A stretch of 64,000 nucleotides of DNA, taken from assembly GCA_011109175.1 (NCBI GenBank), contig RDEW01000013.1:1188912-1252911 (forward strand), written 5' to 3'. Positions 23,340 through 35,235 of the stretch are shown one piece after another. The notes below the pieces were generated by a model. That model saw nothing but the letters and a program-made list of their open reading frames with translations. It did not search any database and was not told the origin of the DNA. This DNA comes from Dicyema japonicum. Taxonomy: Eukaryota; Dicyemida; Rhombozoa; Dicyemidae. Numbering within the stretch: position 1 is the first letter of the stretch; every line of letters starts with the position of its first letter. Made by a program: the position numbers and the translations under genes.

Positions 23340-24320
23340 AATAATTGCAGGAGTGTCTATTTCCATTAGTAGGATATGTCCAAAGAGCCTTCATCTTGAT
23401 TTCAAGATATTTATCGATAGATCGTGAGATTTGTTACGGATATATAAATCTTAGTTTGAGATTTTCATCGGGTATCGTTTATTTTTTATAAATTTATTTT
23501 ATTGAACCAAAACCATTGTCATACCCAAAATAACAAAATTCAGGTGATCCTAGCCTCCCTCAACAGTCTCCACATCTTTTCTCGATGTTCCGACTGCGTT
23601 CCTGCGCATTTCCGATATGGACGGGGTCCGCTTACTTGACTCCTTTGCAGGGCCACTGTTCCAATTGCCTCTATCATATTTTCTAGGTTTCTTGGCAGGA
23701 TTTCCACTCGGGAATATTTTCTTAGAAGGTTTGCAGCCTTCGGTTGAATGTTGCATATCTTGTCCAAATTCGTAGCAGAAAAGTTAGATTAGTATCCCCA
23801 GATATTACATGCGTATCCTATTGTAGCCTCGATGAACTGTTTGTATATGACCACTCAGATTTTTTTTGTCTCTTAGGTTTCCCAAGATCGCCTTCAGGAA
23901 GTTGATTTTCCTCGTACAAGTCAATAACATATTTTCGACATATTTTGTAAAGGTTAAGAAGGTGTCAAAGGTAACTCCCAGGATTTTTAGGTATTTGTTT
24001 TGCGGATAATTTTCCTATCCAGTGTAACGTCAATTGATACTTTCCCTAGTCTTCTGTTTGTCGTAAATAGGATCAACACCGACTTCTTCGGGCTAGCAGT
24101 CAATTGATTTTCCCAAAGCCATAAACTTAATGTTTCAGATTGTCCTGCATTCTTTTCGTTGCTTCCACAATACTCACATCTCTCGAGGCAATCACAATAT
24201 CATCAGCATACGTTAATAATATGTCATCCCCCTGAGGGAGTGGCAAGTAATTCATCATAACGTTAAACAAGAGGGGAGATAATGGCGTGCTTTCCGTAGA
24301 AACAGGACGAAACACTAAAA
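23340..24320 (-). pseudogene. LINE RT relic
   Basis: The minus strand reads TPLSPLLFNVMMNYLPLP and LLTYADDIVIASRD (about 24285-24165), which are the RT motifs. Further on come a degraded middle region and a C-terminus ending LLREARIT (about 23545). Multiple frame breaks. The ending relates it to the 'GIT' LINE family. Confidence 0.7.
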
Positions 24321-24639
24321 ATTGAAACTAAAAAATGTTATATTTTATAAATAAAAAAATATACCAATGACAAAAAATGGAAAGACTTAAAAGGCTAGGC
24401 AATGTATATAAATAGAGAAGTGGTATACGGACAGAAATAACATTATGCCGACACCCTTGGAGATCCTAATCTACAAAATAACAGAGGAGAACGTGATCAG
24501 GATAACCCGCCCTAAACGAGCTTGCGTAAGATCAAGTAAGGACTATGAACCAACCTGAGAGCCTGGATTACATTTATCGGATCATTAATTTTGTTTATTC
24601 GGTTTAACAGTGGTATGTCGTTTGAACAACCCAAAATTA

Positions 24640-24985
24640 AAAAACATGGAGGATCAGTATCAGAAGCAGCACAATTAGTATGATTCCATGTATGTTGATA
24701 ATATAATATAGATAATCAAGTCTTATGTTAGAATAAAGAATAACAATGAGGTAAAGTTTATAAAATGTAGGAATAAGCCAGAATAGCCATCCAGATAATA
24801 TACCAAAGCATGAACATTTCTATTTTCATAGAAACGGACTAGCCTGGAAGGATAACGAGAGCAACATAAAATAGCATGCTTAACAAAATTTTATTTAAAT
24901 TAAATATTTTTTTAAATTTAGAATAATATTAAATTTTATAAAAAATCAAATATTATGACTTTGTAATTTTTAAATATTTCAAAGA
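24640..24985 (+). repeat. Solitary fragment of the array unit (X end + Y start)
   Basis: The end of half X ('aagtttataaaatgtaggaa') and the start of Y ('accaaagcatgaacatttct') are joined without the LINE insertions seen in the array. It is diverged and a few hundred bases long. It shows that the unit's sequence is dispersed and not only tandem. Confidence 0.7.
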
Positions 24986-26200
24986 TGTTCTGAGAATCCA
25001 CATGAATTTTTTTGTGCTTTTTACAAAGCAATTTTCTGAGCAAACATAATAACCTTCAATGTCTAACTCATTAATCATATTAAAGTAAACTTATCAGATT
25101 AATTCTAATGAGTAAAATTCAAGGACATTGTAATGGCATGGTTATATATTGGTTTAATTGTTTATCATAAAATACTATATTTTATTAACTGACAAAATCA
25201 TGAGAGCTACATAGCTATTAAGACTGCGAGGGAGATACGCTTATACAGCCATCGGCTTTTAGGAAATTACCGGACCGAGCTGAGATTATACTTTCGATAC
25301 TTCCAAAAAATGCGCGGGACGAAGATTTTCACAGCGAGTGGACAGAACGTCACATCATGTGGAAGTCACATATTTCAGCCGCTTTAGGTTCTCGCCTTAT
25401 TTCCAAAGCAGAACAGGCTTCGCTCGTGCTCACCTAAATATTGTTTGTCAAAAATAATCTAATTTTATATATTAATAAAATTCTATATTAATAAAAATTC
25501 TTAATTAACATAACCAGTTTTTCCTTGAATTAATTTATCATCAAAGAACAAACTTTAAGACCGCCCTCCTCGTCTTTTCCAGCATCAAGATTATTCCCCC
25601 TTCTCTGAGAGAAAAAACTACCTTTCGCAGATACAATAGTTTTAGAGTTCATTTTAATACTGTTGCATTTCCCCACATTTCTAGGATTAAATACATTCAC
25701 GTGTCCATCTAGCACAAATACCTTTGAAAACAAAGATGACTGGCTATAAAAAGTTGGTCATATCAAACATTTCTGATTTAATGGAACCTTAGTGTAAGTA
25801 TCAAACAGCCATGTTTTAACACAAGAGATTATGCTATTTCACAATTATGTAGATGTGTTGGAAAGTAGGAATTCACACAAAAAGTACTTGTAGTCATCAT
25901 TTCTACAAATAATTGTATTGACAGTTATTGAGATACTAAATTTACTTAGTGTAGTCAGACGTCGAGGTTCTTGAGGAAAAACAAGGACTTTCTACTTATC
26001 TTTCCATTTGTCGCAACAGAAATCGCATGAAACATGAGCTGTAGAGACCCTCGATACTTTTTCCCTTTAGTCTTTTCCGGAGTGAATAGCGCCTTCACTG
26101 TACTCCCATAATATTAGTTGCAGATAAAGTGTCTAAATGGCCCAGATTACAGAAAAATTATTGGGCCAAATCTTTTTGTGTTCATAGAAGTGGCTATTAG
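24986..26200. other. No recognised gene; one unexplained open frame
   Basis: AT-rich. The minus frame 25733-25530 (67 aa, containing VLDGHVNVFNPRNVGKCNS) has balanced amino-acid use, but I recognise no family and no supporting splice partners. The rest shows nothing I can interpret. Confidence 0.3.
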
Positions 26201-26405
26201 ACGGTTGTGAATTTACTAGAGAATTGATAAGAGCTACTCGAACTAAGCTAAGAAGTTTAGGAAAATCTATTTTAACCCAATAAAATGCCCCAATTTTAAC
26301 TATGACTAATTAGCAGTCGTCACTGAATAGCTTTTGCTGATCCAAGGATATCTATAAGTAAATAAACTGATCAAACATTGTCGTCCAAGTTGGTCCTCTT
26401 TGATT

Positions 26406-26690
26406 TCATCTAAAATTTTCAGCAGAATCACTAACCTTATAATAAATTTTAATAGAAATCATCACAATCGATATAAAACACAGAATTGCGAAAATTACAT
26501 AAAGAGACATATTTAAAGATTCAATATTTCGTACAATCTATTTATAAGCAACATTCATTACCCAGTCATATATCCTATCAACAAAAGATTCTAAAATCAG
26601 TCGAAAACCCAAACCTTTCTGATGAAAATGATGATTTTTACTTTTTTTCTCTTATAAAAGTTAAAAAATAATAATACTGTGTAGAGAGTT
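26406..26690 (-). pseudogene. Single-pass membrane protein family, C-terminal exons, copy 1
   Basis: Three minus exons can be read. One ends at 26615 (..KNHHFHQK), one is 26590-26562 (29 nt, ..FVDRIYDW), and the last is 26537-26406 (132 nt). The last encodes MSLYVIFAILCFISIVMIS, a membrane helix, then a short charged tail and a stop. Introns are 26614-26591 (24 nt) and 26561-26538 (24 nt), both GT-AG. Copies at 55475-56450 and 63078-63990 have the same exon lengths (29 and 132 nt). This copy lacks the middle His-rich exons, so it is partial or a short variant. Function unknown; the topology suggests a surface protein. Confidence 0.5.
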
Positions 26691-27119
26691 TAGGGTATTT
26701 TGAGCGAGCAACAGTAGAGAAATGATTATCACCTACAAAGTATACTTAATCCTACAAACCATATCTGTGTCTCATTAAAACAATACGCAATATCTATTGT
26801 GAATTTGGTTATCCGCTTCAAAATTATAAATTATTTTATTTAAATTAAAAAAATAATATATTTAATCGTTGTCTAATTTCAATCATTATAAAAATAATAA
26901 TTTCATTTTAACTCGAGGAAACTTTGCAGATCGTCCTACAATTTATGTAATAACTCAAAAAAAACACCAAGAAAGGACTTGAAAACTCTGAAAAAATTGA
27001 AATCCGCGAACGATCTGAACATTAAGATCCCTAGCGAACAATGAATGTATGTGGAAAATTTTTAATTTCCAAATTGTTTCTTTTGCTACACATACGACTA
27101 TAAGTATTATGGTTCACTA

Positions 27120-27445
27120 ATAATAATAATAAAAAAAGCTTTTTCACGAGAGCCATAGTATTTATAGCTCCGCATAGGCAGGACACACACAATAATTAAA
27201 TAAAGAACAGTTAATTTTTAACTAATCGTAGAACCAAAGAATGATCTTCATTTCTTTTTTCTCTTTCTTGTGTGTGAGTCCTTTCTAGACAATCCAGTTC
27301 CGCAGTGAGTATCCACTGATGACGGCGTCACTCGTCAAACCCTTTTTGCATCGTGGATGCGTGGAACCTTCCACCAGGTGAACAGCAGCGAGAATCGAAC
27401 CCGTAACCTAGGTTACTTTAGCTCGACACCTAACCACTACGCCAC
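27120..27445 (-). mobile_element. tRNA-derived SINE, complete copy 1
   Basis: A 326-bp element on the minus strand. Its 5' end (27445 side) is tRNA-like: A-box-like tggcgtagtggttag and B box ggttcgattc, as expected for an internal Pol III promoter. Its 3' end carries the ~60-bp tail 'gctataaat..atggctctcgtga' plus (TTA)n. Direct repeats atggttcacta flank it (27109-27119 and 27446-27456). The tail matches the 3' end of the LINE at 6472-9074, so that LINE family is the likely source of its reverse transcriptase. Confidence 0.88.
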
Positions 27446-27456
27446 ATGGTTCACTA

Positions 27457-28400
27457 GAAAGTGCTTAATAATAATTTTAACTCAAAGATGTTATCCACAG
27501 CGTTTGGGAATCGCCATCGTCCGTAGCAACATCTACTATTTTCTGGAAGCTGTATTATGATTTGTTGCAATTTTTTTAAAATTAATTAGAAACTCGAAGA
27601 TTCATCTTTGTCATACAAGATTTTTTATTGTCACGCGAATTTTTAAGAATAACCATCTCAGGCAACAAAATTCTTAACGTAGTTTTGTTACCTCCACTCA
27701 TAATCAACGACTGTCTCTTTAATCCGAATAATTGTTGCCGTTTTCAATAATTTATCTTCCATTAAATTAACGGGGTTAATAAAATATTTAGGTTTTTTTG
27801 ATTAAGTTTTTTTAGTCAAAATTGAATTTAATACAGATTGGAAAGGCAATCACTTCAAGGCTATGAGATGATGAGCGGTGTAGATCCTCGAACGCTTCGG
27901 AATTGTTACCATTCATGGCAATGCTCACTGTCTCTGGCAGCAAATGTCTGATTTTTTTGTCTAGTAAATTTGATAATTCAATTATTTTTGTTAAATCTTC
28001 AAAAAGTAAATCATTAATTTCTCTAACTTCTGGAGATTAATGATCTCAAGATACTGCACTTTTACGCAGAGTCACATCACTTAGCTCCACCAAGACAAGA
28101 CTCACAGTTATTGTAACTAACCGTAGAGGAATAACCAAAGAATTATCTTCACTTTTTTGTACTTTCTGTGCCTGTGAGTCCATCTGGAGATTAATAATGT
28201 CAAGATAGTCTAGAAATAAAAATTATCATCACATTATTATCAAAGAAATTCAGATCATCGAGAAAAATGCTAAACAACTAATTAAGTGACCCCAGCTTCT
28301 AATAGTCTCCAAACTCTCCTCGAATGTTCCTCAATTCTTAAACTGAAGATTTTCTTGGAATACCCATCGTTCCTGAAAATGACACACAGATCGAGATTCT
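27457..28400. other. AT-rich, degraded SINE pieces only
   Basis: A minus-strand relic of the tRNA-SINE 3' half is readable at about 28055-28190 ('actgcacttttacgcagag..' through 'ctgtgcctgtgagtcc'). Nothing else is recognised. Confidence 0.4.
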
Positions 28401-28640
28401 CTGTTAACAAGAATACACGGAGAAAGAAGTTAATAGTTCACGACTAATTAAATTTTGCTTTTTATATCACACAAGTTCACCCAGAACCAGCGGAAATGTA
28501 AGGAAAGATCCAGATTTGTAGCTACGAGAATCCATCCAGCATCGTAGGGCAAATCAAAAATTCCCTTTCGCGTCACCTGAGACAGTGGTCCACATGAAGA
28601 CACTCTATTAAACAAAGGAGGATAAACGGAGAAAAGGAGA
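28400..28640 (-). repeat. Diverged M1 repeat
   Basis: The tail 'acacggagaaagaagttaa' and the head-side segment 'cacctgagacagtggtccac' align with M1 at 1518-1855 with many substitutions. No target duplication is visible. Confidence 0.5.
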
Positions 28641-28789
28641 GAAATATATCAAATAGCTGTAGCGAATAGAACAGACAGAGACTTGTTAGTGAAATAAAAT
28701 TCGAAGCACTACCTGATTAAAAGACAGGAAACAGGCCATGGTATCTTGTTGATTTCTCCTACCGGAATCAAGCAGATTATTGATTTTAT

Positions 28790-29175
28790 AGTCATTATTT
28801 TATCAATAATAATAAATCTAAGTAAAGTTTATGAAAATGTAGGAATAGCCATAATAGCCATCCAGTTAATTTACCAAAGCATGAACATTTCTATTTTCAT
28901 AGAAACGGACTAGCCTGGATTTTTCATGTAAGGATAACGTGAACAACATTGAATAAACGTGGTTATCACTATTTTATTTTAAATTAAATATTTTTAATTT
29001 TAAATAATATTAAGTTTTATAAAAGTAAATGAGATTTTTTTTATTTTTGTTGACTCCGTTTATTATCTGATAGGTTACGAAAACCCCAAATGATGGGAGA
29101 AGTTATGGCTTTTTTGTTCCTTCCGGAATGGATGACACTTTTTCGGGTTAACCACAATCCACTCGCTGTTATTGG
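28790..29175 (+). repeat. Solitary fragment of the array unit with an empty LINE site
   Basis: It matches the X/Y junction and the start of Y. At 28940-28950 the sequence reads 'caacattgaataaacgtgg' without interruption, which is the pre-insertion form of the site occupied by LINE relics at 9207 and 15538. Confidence 0.75.
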
Positions 29176-29595
29176 CTAATATTTCAAACCACGGTCATAC
29201 AACTTTTCTTATACGTAAAAAATTCATTGCTATATAACAATCTCGTCATTTACAAAGGTTTAAATCGAATAAACCATGAAACTGAGTCAATTAACTTTTT
29301 TTAATATGATAATTTTACCGTAGTTTTCTTAAAACTTCATTCAAACTAATGAAAAATAATGGCCTGATTTTAATTGTATCCTGATGATGATATTTTTTGA
29401 AAAAACTGATTTTTTATTAAAAAATTTTTAACTAAAGAAAACTACGACCTTTTAACTGATTATTATGCAAAGTCAGTGGCGCTACGTCCATTATGTCAGC
29501 TGGGACCAATTGACTGGTAATCGAAGCTTAAAGTGTTGTTTCAAATAAAAGGTTTTGAGAAAAAAACTAAATTATTTATTTTAAAAATAAAATTA

Positions 29596-29812
29596 TTATC
29601 TAACACATTCATTATCATTTTCTAATTTTTCTGACTTATAAATATCTCCAGATTTCAGCATGGACAGTATTTTCGTGACACAGTGTACTTGATGATCAAG
29701 ATCATTATCCTTCAAAGTTTTTTTAGATGAACTAACTCTCTGCAAAACAAATAAAATCTTCAAATTTATATAAACATAAAATAAACCCAAAAAGACTAAC
29801 ATCATCTTCCAT
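29596..29812 (-). CDS. Possible small two-exon gene
   Basis: A start codon at 29812-29810 gives MEDD. A 61-nt intron (29800-29740, GT...ttttgcag) leads to an exon from 29739 to the stop at 29596. Together they give 51 residues in one frame, containing KTLKDNDLDHQVHCVTKIL. The acceptor is good, with a T-rich tract and cag. I recognise no family. A further minus exon may lie upstream near 29880-29960 (MKKRKTMAFISYVDI followed by a GT), but its frame does not join cleanly. It could be the end of a larger gene. Confidence 0.3.
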
Positions 29813-29899
29813 GATCGAAGCAGTTCATTATATATTTTTAAATATTAAATTTCTAATAATTTTCAACTTGAATTTCTAATTTTTTGGTAACGTACCTTG

Positions 29900-31470
29900 A
29901 CCGCACAGAATGTCTAATATCCACATAACTGATGAATGCCATTGTCTTCCTCTTTTTCATGAGGTTGGATGAATTAACGAAGCCAGAAGAAATTGAAAAC
30001 CTAATGTGTTGAATTAAGGAAGTGTCGGAAACATCGATTATTTGAATTTAAATTCGATCGGGGCTATATTCAAGGCACTTGTATGATAGTTAATCTGTAA
30101 TTGAACATAGTTATTCTGTCATTGATCCCACTGAAAGGATATAGTCAAGCGAGTAATTTAGAATTTTGATCAATAGCTGGATACTAAGGAAGTATGTTAA
30201 TCACAAATGGACGTGGAATCTGAGAATGGACTAAAGACACCACCAAATGTTATCACGGGAGACTACTTAGCGGCATCTTGGAACGAATTCAGTGGCTTCT
30301 TGAAATTTTTAATGCTGATCAGAGGCTGGTAAAGCAAGCAGTGAAAGACAATTGAGACGCAAAGACAGCAAAGACCTCGATTAATTGAAACGTTTTGTTG
30401 CTAATAATAATTAAAAAATCGATAATTTTATATAAAAATTATTTATTTTCCCCAAAGCTGTAAATTACTGTACAAGGGATATTTATGTAAGGTTAAATAT
30501 TAAGAAACTGGCATTTTAAGTACTCATTCATTTCCCTGAGCATTTTACAGGACGTTTATTCTGATATTTGTTTATTTTGATCGCCATTGCTAAGATTTTC
30601 ATTCTAACTTACGTTTTCAGTAAAGTTCAACAGTGCAAAATTGGTTCAGAATTGAAAAATAAAAAATCTGGTTGGATATCTATTGAAACCTCTCTAATAA
30701 TATCTATTTTTTATCGTACTCTTAGTCTTCTATTTTACCCCGTTTACAATTGATCCATCTTTAGATTCCAAGTGTCCGAGAATCCATAATGTTGCTATCA
30801 TATGATTGGAAGTCATAGTTTAACGATTATTGATCAAAAGTTAATGACTACTAATATTCTACGAGATTTTTGATTCAATCAAGATCGAAGAATCCTTTTT
30901 TATTAGTTATTTTAAAAATGGGACAATTTATTAAGAGGAGAAATCATCAAATCTTATTGTAGATCACAGCAAAGGTTAATCTACAAAGTAAATATCCTTC
31001 AACCATCCGAAGATTTGACTAATCGGTTTAATCGATGTACTTGTGACAAAGCTCTACTGAAATCGGCTTATTACACCTAATTCTTCACATTTTCAAGGTG
31101 GATGTAACGTCTCGCCCCTATTCTTGATAACTCAGAATCATCGGATGCATATAAATGAGGAAGCATCAATGAGCCAATGTCTGGGTAAGCCTGACCGAAA
31201 TTCGTGGAAAATAGGACAAGAACTCATTAGGAGTAACATAGAATTATTATTCGTTAATTCTTGAATTTTTAATACTAGTTGCTTATATTTCGATTTTATT
31301 TTTACCAAAACAAAAATGGCAAATTAACTGTCAATCAAAATTAACTAAGACTTTCGTGGATGGCGGAGAACTACGCTTAATCTCTGTCCGGTGAGTATAA
31401 CTTAAGCAATTCATGGAATGAGAGATTTGCGCATTATAGCAGTTTAACTTAAGACAGAGTCAATATATTC
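29900..31470. other. No gene recognised
   Basis: AT-rich. One plus frame, 30568-30753, is hydrophobic at both ends (MFILIAIAKIFILTYVF..) but has no splice context or homology I can name. No repeat family from the rest of the window is obvious here. Confidence 0.3.
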
Positions 31471-31475
31471 AATTA

Positions 31476-31676
31476 TTATAAGCTATGGAGTATATCCTCT
31501 CTGAGTGGAATAGAAATCCTGTCAAATTGCCAGCAGCGTTCGTAGAGTTCGTCTGAACAGAGTAAGATAAGATTTACAAGTTTTTTTAAAGCATAAGAAA
31601 ACAGTTTGAGAGTTATGAATGTTTCCACTGCAAACGGAACAAAAGTTAAATCAACAGAAAGCTCATCAACTTCCAA
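31476..31676 (-). CDS. Unidentified open frame
   Basis: A 66-codon minus frame (contains LFSYALKKLVNLILLCSDEL and ends REDILHSL) has unusually even amino-acid use for this AT-rich DNA. It could be the last exon of a gene. Upstream, 'ccatctaag' just before it could be an acceptor. No domain recognised. Confidence 0.25.
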   Translation of the reverse strand: MEVDELSVDLTFVPFAVETFITLKLFSYALKKLVNLILLCSDELYERCWQFDRISIPLREDILHSL

Positions 31677-31952
31677 TACTTAGATGGAACGATCGAAGAA
31701 AAACTGTCGAGTAAAGTGCGCATCTCATGGTGCCACATCAATATGCGACTAACCGCTTGGCGTGAATTAATAGAAAAATTTGCCGCTCAATTTTCGACAG
31801 TTTAATATTTTAATAAAAAATTATGTTATTTATTAGAATGTTTCGGAATTTTAATTAAACTAAATAATAAAAAATAAAATTTAAATTATATTTAACTATT
31901 GTCTTTCGTGGTTGGTTTTTTGTAAATTATAAAACTAGTTATTTTCAAATAT

Positions 31953-34900
31953 ATGACCGAAACAGCAAATGAGAAACTCCAACTATGCTTAACTACAGAT
32001 GAGTACAATTGTCTTTCTCATTCTATTAAAAAGCAAGCTTACTAATCTAGTGGATTCTAAACTACAAGAAATAGGAAAATTTAGGAACACGTTCCTTAAG
32101 AAATTCATTGAACAAAAGGTAAATTCAACTTAACATGAAAGAACAAAATTCTTTAGAGGAGGATTTCACAACACTTGAGCAGAGATTTGACTCAGGATTC
32201 TATAAGACTTGGAAAGTCAACAATTTTAGTTAATTTTCAGAGGAGGTTAAGGAAATCTGCAAAAACGCAAAAATTGACCTTGGAAAAGTATGAGTTGCTA
32301 GGAAAACTGGAAATAGCTGAAAGTGAGGGAATATCTTCAAAGTTAGTAATTTTACTCATAAAGTACCTATTTGAACGGTACGAGACTGAGACGACAAGCC
32401 TTAGAAGTCAAGTTGAATATCTGCAGACTGAATTGCATAAAATGAACAGTGAGGTGTTGTCCTCTAGGCAGCAGTACGTAGTTCTTTGTATTACTGTAGA
32501 ATGTCAACTCCATGCACGTGAAGATTGAACTGGACGAACAGAAAAACCTTAGTCATTAGTTTTTGTTTTAATAATTTGGTTAGCATTGTTAGAGTCATGT
32601 TTGTAAGAGTTTTGACTATTTCTTCCAAGAATCTGACTGAGGTGGGTTTACCTATGACTGTAGATTTACGATGAATATTTTAATATTAATGAAGCTTTAA
32701 TGAGAGAAAGAAGTGAGAATATTTGCATGACAGAGTCTGTGTTGATACTTAGCAGGTTTGTGCTTTAATTCCCTCTTTTACCGAGCTGTTAATTAACCCT
32801 TTAGTCTTGTTATTGACACAAATAATCATAGTAACTCAATCTTGCAGGGCTACTGTAAGGTTGGAGGACGCTTTTCCCTTTTGATTTGTAAGAAATTCCT
32901 CAATGAGCCACCTCCTTTATCGCTCATACCCATTCCCTTACCTTTTATTAGCCCAAATTTTTTGTCACTTTGTTGTTAATTTTTTATATCATTTTGATGA
33001 ATTGCACTTCGTATTTCTTTTTCTTATATAAGCTTATTCTGCTTTTACTTGATTTCCTTAGTTTTATAAATTTAAATCTGTTGATAGTTTACTTATGTCT
33101 CCCATTGAAGTACTCATCTTCTAATTTCTTAGCGATTTTTTATACTAACTTCTTAGTCTTACTTTAGTTTTATGTGCTTTATTGCTTATTGAATTCTTTT
33201 CCACCTCAAAGTTAATTTGTAGGAAGCTGAGGACAAGGCACTGAGTATTATGAAATTAAAGAGCATAATTAAAGACTACTGCAATCCATGAATGAGACTC
33301 AAAGAATATGGAATGTTACTTCAAGATATTCTTCTCCAATTCCATCAATTATAGCGAGTAAAGGCTAATGCTGATAAAGTGACTCAAAAGATCGACAAAC
33401 TGAAGGCTGAACGTTGACAACTTAAATATCAAAGCAACAATTTGTCACTCCAAGTGCAAATTCTTTTCAAACAAATTCACGAATTACGTGGAGGGGAAGT
33501 CGTTGAGACATTGACCATTCGGAACTGGTCATAGATTATGTGGAACATTGGTCAAATTAATGTTTGAATGATTTTTATTCAAGAATGATCGAGGAATTAC
33601 AAACCTGAAATCTTCAGTTGCTGTTTACTGTGAGAAGGTATATGAGTGAGGAACAGGGGGGAAACCGAGAAATATGAAGAAATGCTAAACGAGAGCAGAC
33701 TGAGGATTGAAGACCTAACCAAATCTAATGAGGAGTTATCCTCACTTAGAGTCCGGGACTCTGACTTGGTATTTCAGTGATTTTTACTTAAGTTTGATGT
33801 GATTTCTTAACAACTTGATCTCTTCCACTCAATGCTTTCAAAATCTAAAAGTGTTCAAAATATGGACTTTTCCGTTCACTCAGTGAACGAGATTGTTAAA
33901 AACACGTTCCTTTCAATTCGGCGCCATGTGGCTAGTTGGTCATAAATTATTTTGTTTCCGATGGCGTCATTGGATATACCTTGCTGAGGAGACGCCCAAT
34001 GCCTGGCCGGCATCAAGATAAGCGAATTATTCTCCCCCGGTGGACAATGTCGTTATCTGGAGACAAGTTCTGGAACCCTGGAGCGAGTCAGAATCTAAGA
34101 GTTAGTTTGGCTACCATTGGTCTTTGGAATAATTTTAATTTTTTTTAATTTTACAAGAAAAAGTTGACAGATTGCGAAGTATAAACATGGATTTTACGCA
34201 AAGTAACGGAGATCTGTCCTCTTGAGTATTATTCTACTATTAAAATAACTTGAATTTTACATTGAGATTAGCCACTATAGAAAACGACATAAACTTGTAC
34301 CAGGCCAATATCGAAGTACTAAGGAGACAATGAAGACAAACGAACACAGAATGTATTGCTAAAAGAAAAAATAGGAAATTGTACCGGGTTTTTTTGCTTT
34401 ATTAATATTGAAAGACATTGGTGATGTAAGAAAGCAGTTTTATGAAAGCAAATTGTCGGTAATTTCTGTCAAAATCGAAAAAGACGGCCTTATCAGTGAA
34501 AATAATAGACTTTTGTCGAAAAATTGTGCTCTCAGATCAAAACAGAGGGTCTTTAGTTCCATTGCCAACGATATTCTGGCTAGTCCGCTGTGGAAAAGTA
34601 ACTGTTATAAACAAGCAGAATTGATTCTGATGATCGTATGTTTGTAGAAAAGCGAGTCCAAGACCTTTCCTTTGCCTTGATTGAATCGAAGAATCTCCTA
34701 TCTAAAATTGACCGGGAAAACACAAAAGGCCATGGTGGTGTTTGGTCTTTATTCCATACAAGGACAGAGGAGCTTGAAAATCAACTAGCAGGGGTAGGAA
34801 AGTATTTTAAAGAAACAAGTCAACTATGATTTCCTACCAGAGTGAAGTTTCTGTTAATAAGTGAATCAAACTCCACCCTCTTGCGAAACTTACATCTCAC

Positions 34901-34960
34901 GCCATCTTTCAAGAACGATGTAGATCGTTTTATGAACATGGACCTTGAAGACCATCGAAG
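31953..34960 (+). pseudogene. TPR/Megator-like nuclear-pore coiled-coil gene, decayed
   Basis: Exons follow the N-terminal third of nucleoprotein TPR, the nuclear-basket coiled-coil protein. Readable pieces include TTDEYNCLSHSIKK and SKLTNLVDSKLQEI (31.99-32.10 kb), SLRSQVEYLQTELHKMNSEV (32.40-32.46), EAEDKALSIMKLKSIIKDY (33.22-33.28), LSLQVQILFKQIHELRGG (33.44-33.50), RMIEELQ..NLQLL (33.58-33.62) and EKDGLISENNRLLSKN (34.47-34.52). Gaps fit short introns: 32119-32156 (38 nt), 32478-32499 (22), 32642-32663 (22), 32739-33222 and 33638-33656 (19). Against function are a frameshift in an A-run near 32030, several in-frame stops (mostly TGA), a missing middle section and an M2 repeat inserted at 33917. 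I see a pseudogene or error-ridden gene. Family moderately sure, from remembered TPR patterns. Confidence 0.55.
33917..34145 (+). repeat. SINE-like repeat M2
   Basis: It starts 'cggcgccatgtggctagtt' and ends in an AATTTT-rich tail. It is similar along its length to 39610-39835 and to the split copy at 1350-1950. It sits between two coding blocks of the TPR-like relic, so it is intronic or it broke the gene. Confidence 0.7.
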
Positions 34961-34969
34961 GAGAGCTGA

Positions 34970-35235
34970 GGTCATCTAATGAGGATATATTGAATATATT
35001 TTTGACAATAATGGCAACTACAGGTCATTTTGTAGGAATTGGTATTTCTACTTTACGTTCTTAGCTACATAATAGATGAAAACCCTTTTCTTTTTCCCTT
35101 GATATGGACGAGATGACGGAAATCTGAAATTTTGGACAAATTCAGGTGCACGATAATATGGGTACAAATCTTGTTCACCCAAAATTGAAAGAACTTAGGG
35201 AACCACCAAGAAAAAAAATTTAAATAAACTAATTA
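34970..35235. other. No feature recognised
   Basis: Sequence between the TPR-like relic and the next repeat; no coding or repeat signal seen. Confidence 0.3.

Noticed and set aside
27380-27445. Possible stand-alone tRNA gene (A and B boxes) here and at 58060-58125
   Set aside because: Both are heads of 323-326-bp elements flanked by target duplications and lack a foldable 3' acceptor half; they are SINE promoters.
32552-32583. 32-nt intron in the TPR relic
   Set aside because: Ends look right (GT..AG) but the join does not keep the frame that matches TPR downstream.
32030-34340. Reassigned TGA codon
   Set aside because: TGA aligns with different residues in different places, and intact frames (CIBAR, mucin-like, LINE RT) contain no internal TGA. 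Decay or assembly error explains it more simply.
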